DNA of 10,777 nucleotides from Spirogloea muscicola (lineage: Eukaryota > Streptophyta > Zygnematophyceae > Spirogloeales > Spirogloeaceae), in contig WELB01000238.1 of assembly GCA_009602725.1 (NCBI GenBank), positions 77,904-88,680 of the forward strand, in the 5' to 3' direction. Below, one piece after another: positions 9,130-10,777 of this stretch. Below the pieces are notes generated by a model. The model did no database searches. It was not told the origin of the DNA and saw only the letters and a list, made by a program, of their open reading frames with translations. Every line of letters starts with the position of its first letter. Position 1 is the stretch's first letter. The position numbers were made by a program, and so were the translations under genes.

Positions 9130-9356
9130 CTGAGCGGGTCAGCTTAGCAGCAGGTGACATACATTTGTCAATGTGCTTGCCTTTGTCCTTGGCCACACAT
9201 GGCCTCCCCATCTCTTAATACACACGTTTTCTTTTTGCTTGCTAGTGTCTTCGAGATACGGAGTGTGTTCAGTGATGGAGGGCCTGTGTGGCCAAGCACA
9301 AAGGCAAGCACTTTGACCAACGTACATCACCTGCCGTGCTAAGCTGACCCGCTCAG
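9130..9356. repeat. Central inverted-repeat unit of the palindrome
   Basis: CTGAGCGGGTCAGCTTAGCA at 9130-9149 pairs with its near complement ending at 9356; the arms run inward about 95 bases through TGCTTGCCTTTGT and CTTGGCCACACA to a loop of about 40 bases (roughly 9225-9263). Taken alone it resembles a small inverted-repeat element, but the symmetry runs on outward into both retrotransposon fragments without a break (GACCTCT.TGTGCTGACTCG on each side). It is therefore more likely the shared 3' tail of both copies. A partial copy lies at 218-279. Confidence 0.8.
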
Positions 9357-9366
9357 GTACTGCGAG

Positions 9367-10340
9367 TCAGCACACAGAGGTCGCTAACCGATGCCCGAAT
9401 ACCGGCCGGCAACCCAACCGACAAGCGCTTGTGCCACCAGCTAAGGCTCGACCAGCTTTCTGATGCAACGCATGAGCCTGGGCCCGCTGCAGAGAGTCTG
9501 ACACTCGACGTCGCAAAAACGACAAGTAGGCTGCCGGCATGCCCATCTGGGCTGGAAGCATATCCTCACATCGAGCATATCCCAGACTTGCAGCCTTTCA
9601 GGTAGGGTACGGAAGCGAGGACCCATGCAACCGAAAGTGTCAATTGCGGCTGGTAGGAGGTGATCACTGCGGGGGTAGTCAAAGTAGTGTACGAGCTTTC
9701 TCTGCTCTGCACCACCCACTGCGTGACCAGCAACATGAGTCGATGCTGAAGTCTTGTACGCCTCCGTCACAACCACATCAACCAAGGCTGTGGGCCTCCA
9801 CCAGGTTGTACACCCACAATGTCCACGGTGCAACGGTGATGGCGTCCCTGCGAACCCGTGGTGATGGGCATTACATTGCTCACTTCCATAATGGCGCGGT
9901 AGCCTGCACGCGCACCACTTCAGGGCCTTTGGTACACCGCAGCATGTGGGTAGCGACTTCTCCGCCCTCGGCCCGGAAGCCGCACTCACATTGATTCACT
10001 CCGATCAGGCAGATGGGGGGCAGGCCAAGGAACAGCTGGAGGGGCGTCCGATAGGCCTCAGATTCGACCAGATCCGAAGGCGTTGTGGATGGCGTGGGTA
10101 GTGAGCCAGTCGGTTGTCTCAGGTGTTGCGAGCGACGTGAGACGTGCCAGACTCCTTGAATTGGTCCTGGCATCTGCCATCCTCCTCAACGTCTTGCGAC
10201 GCTCATCCTCAACTGCAGCAACGAGTCTGGCCTGTGCCCCTTTGTCCGGTGCTTGGGCAAGAGCTGAGAAGGGGGTGAGGAGGGGTTGCAGGGAGGGGGG
10301 GGGAGCAGGTTGCCGACTCGCGGATGCTCCTCGGTTGCAG
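9367..10340 (-). pseudogene. Fragment C: zinc knuckle and endonuclease end of a non-LTR retrotransposon, mirror copy of B
   Basis: On the minus strand this repeats the 3' part of fragment B: the ARLVAAVEDERRKTLR segment and LTSLATPETTDWLTT, then, after a four-base insertion shifts the frame near 10085, LQLFLGLPP and the zinc knuckle CECGFRAEGG...HMLRC (9990-9934). A deletion of about 50 bases removes the stretch after the knuckle. The endonuclease core follows (TALVDVVVTEAYK, then QRKLVHYFDY and AAIDTFGCMG). After another frame change the tail has MLPAQMGMPAAYLSFL and ALHQKAGRALAG. It lacks the post-RT region that B keeps at 7790-8150. The breaks differ from those in B (C keeps the base that B lost near 8613), so the copies decayed separately. 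Confidence 0.82.
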
Positions 10341-10777
10341 CAGGGTGGCGTGCGGCGGGCGGGCAGAGGAGCCAGAGCGGGGGAGCAGGCGGGGAGGGGC
10401 TCTCTGCGGCGCCGCCGAGCCGTGGCCGTGGCGGAACGAGACTGGCACGGGAGCGGCTGCTGATGTTAAAGAATCGGCTGTAAAGTGCCAGCCAGATGCA
10501 TACAGGTGTTCATGACGGAACCAAAGGCTAGGCAGACAGGGCGCCCTCCATACCCCCGTGTCAGCAGTAGGAAGTCAGATGAGCTGAGGCTGAGGGGAGG
10601 AATGGGCTGGGCAGGGGTTGGGGCCCCGGTGGGCGCTCGCCCACTGCTTCTGGGCTGAGCTCTGCCCTCACCTCCGCTCTCCACAGCCCGCCACCCTGTC
10701 TCCCCCCCCCCGCTCCCGACCGTTGGGCGCCCGCGCCCGCCGCTCGCGCCGCCGCCGTCGCCGCCGCCGGCGGCGAC
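10341..10777. other. GC-rich, low-complexity flank without a supported gene
   Basis: From 10341 to about 10450 the sequence is very GC-rich with several chance-open frames, none with a recognisable domain. A TGTAA, the green-algal poly(A) signal, occurs near 10480 on the plus strand. A C-run (about 10701-10711) follows a good acceptor-like site (CTCTCCACAG, ending 10686), and the window ends in GCC/CGG triplets. This could be the end of one gene and the edge of another, but I cannot show either. Confidence 0.35.

Larger units (their letters stand above)
8150..10340. repeat. Imperfect 2.2-kb palindrome made of two retrotransposon 3' ends
   Basis: The left arm (about 8150-9225) and right arm (about 9263-10340) are reverse complements with indels, centred near 9243. 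Matching pairs include CTCACCCCCTTCTCAG near 8181 with its complement near 10270, and GCTGGTCGAGCCTT near 9038 with its complement near 9446. The best stretches are roughly 85-90% identical by eye. Differences include about 50 bases missing from the right arm (partner of about 8540-8590) and extra bases near 10290-10330. Both coding tails and 3' untranslated sequence are mirrored, so the symmetry covers the elements and not just a shared domain. Confidence 0.88.

Noticed and set aside
9139-9342. Two small open frames in the palindrome centre with similar proteins on both strands
   Set aside because: The similarity is forced by the inverted repeat and there is no sign of coding selection.
8150-10340. 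Twin-priming as the source of the inverted fragments
   Set aside because: Twin priming inverts a different part of the element and does not make two mirrored copies of the same 3' end.
10083-10463. Plus-strand 126-residue open frame at the right end of the palindrome
   Set aside because: Its first half is antisense to fragment C and the rest is compositionally Arg/Gly-rich without a recognisable domain.
1-10777. CRISPR array, tRNA, rRNA or bacterial defence genes
   Set aside because: No regularly spaced direct repeats, no tRNA cloverleaf or rRNA-like sequence seen by eye, and the gene structure is clearly eukaryotic with many introns.

Overview
The window looks like nuclear DNA of a green alga (Chlorophyta; a trebouxiophyte- or Chlamydomonas-like GC-rich genome is my inference). 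The evidence is dense, short GT-AG introns (96-338 bases), GC-rich first exons, a DNA primase whose sequence sits closer to land-plant than animal primase in its insertions and C-terminus, and degenerate non-LTR retrotransposons. There is no bacterial operon layout.

Layout. (1) 1-324 is a C-rich upstream region with an imperfect tandem duplication, a short perfect hairpin and a fragment of a repeat that occurs again near 9.2 kb. (2) 325-1649, plus strand: a three- or four-exon gene for an unrecognised protein of about 263-274 residues with one hydrophobic segment; its last intron carries a perfect 20-bp hairpin. (3) 1650-2397: the gap between two convergent genes. (4) 2398-6949, minus strand: a complete 16-exon gene for the small (catalytic) subunit of eukaryotic DNA primase, 481 residues, all intron phases consistent and all catalytic and zinc residues present. 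(5) 7053-10340: a nest of three C-terminal fragments of non-LTR retrotransposons (zinc knuckle plus restriction-like endonuclease). Fragment A (minus) ends about 100 bases upstream of the primase start; fragment B (plus) is head-to-head with A; fragment C (minus) mirrors B, so that B and C with their tails form one imperfect palindrome of about 2.2 kb centred near 9243. (6) 10341-10777: GC-rich, low-complexity sequence in which I cannot establish a gene.

How the parts relate. The primase gene and the upstream unknown gene converge and share a 748-base downstream region. The primase promoter must lie in or next to retrotransposon fragment A. The palindrome, if transcribed across, would give a long double-stranded RNA. 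I see no new multi-gene system; the most notable structures are the retrotransposon palindrome, the primase gene pressed against a retrotransposon remnant, and the hairpin-bearing intron of the unknown gene.
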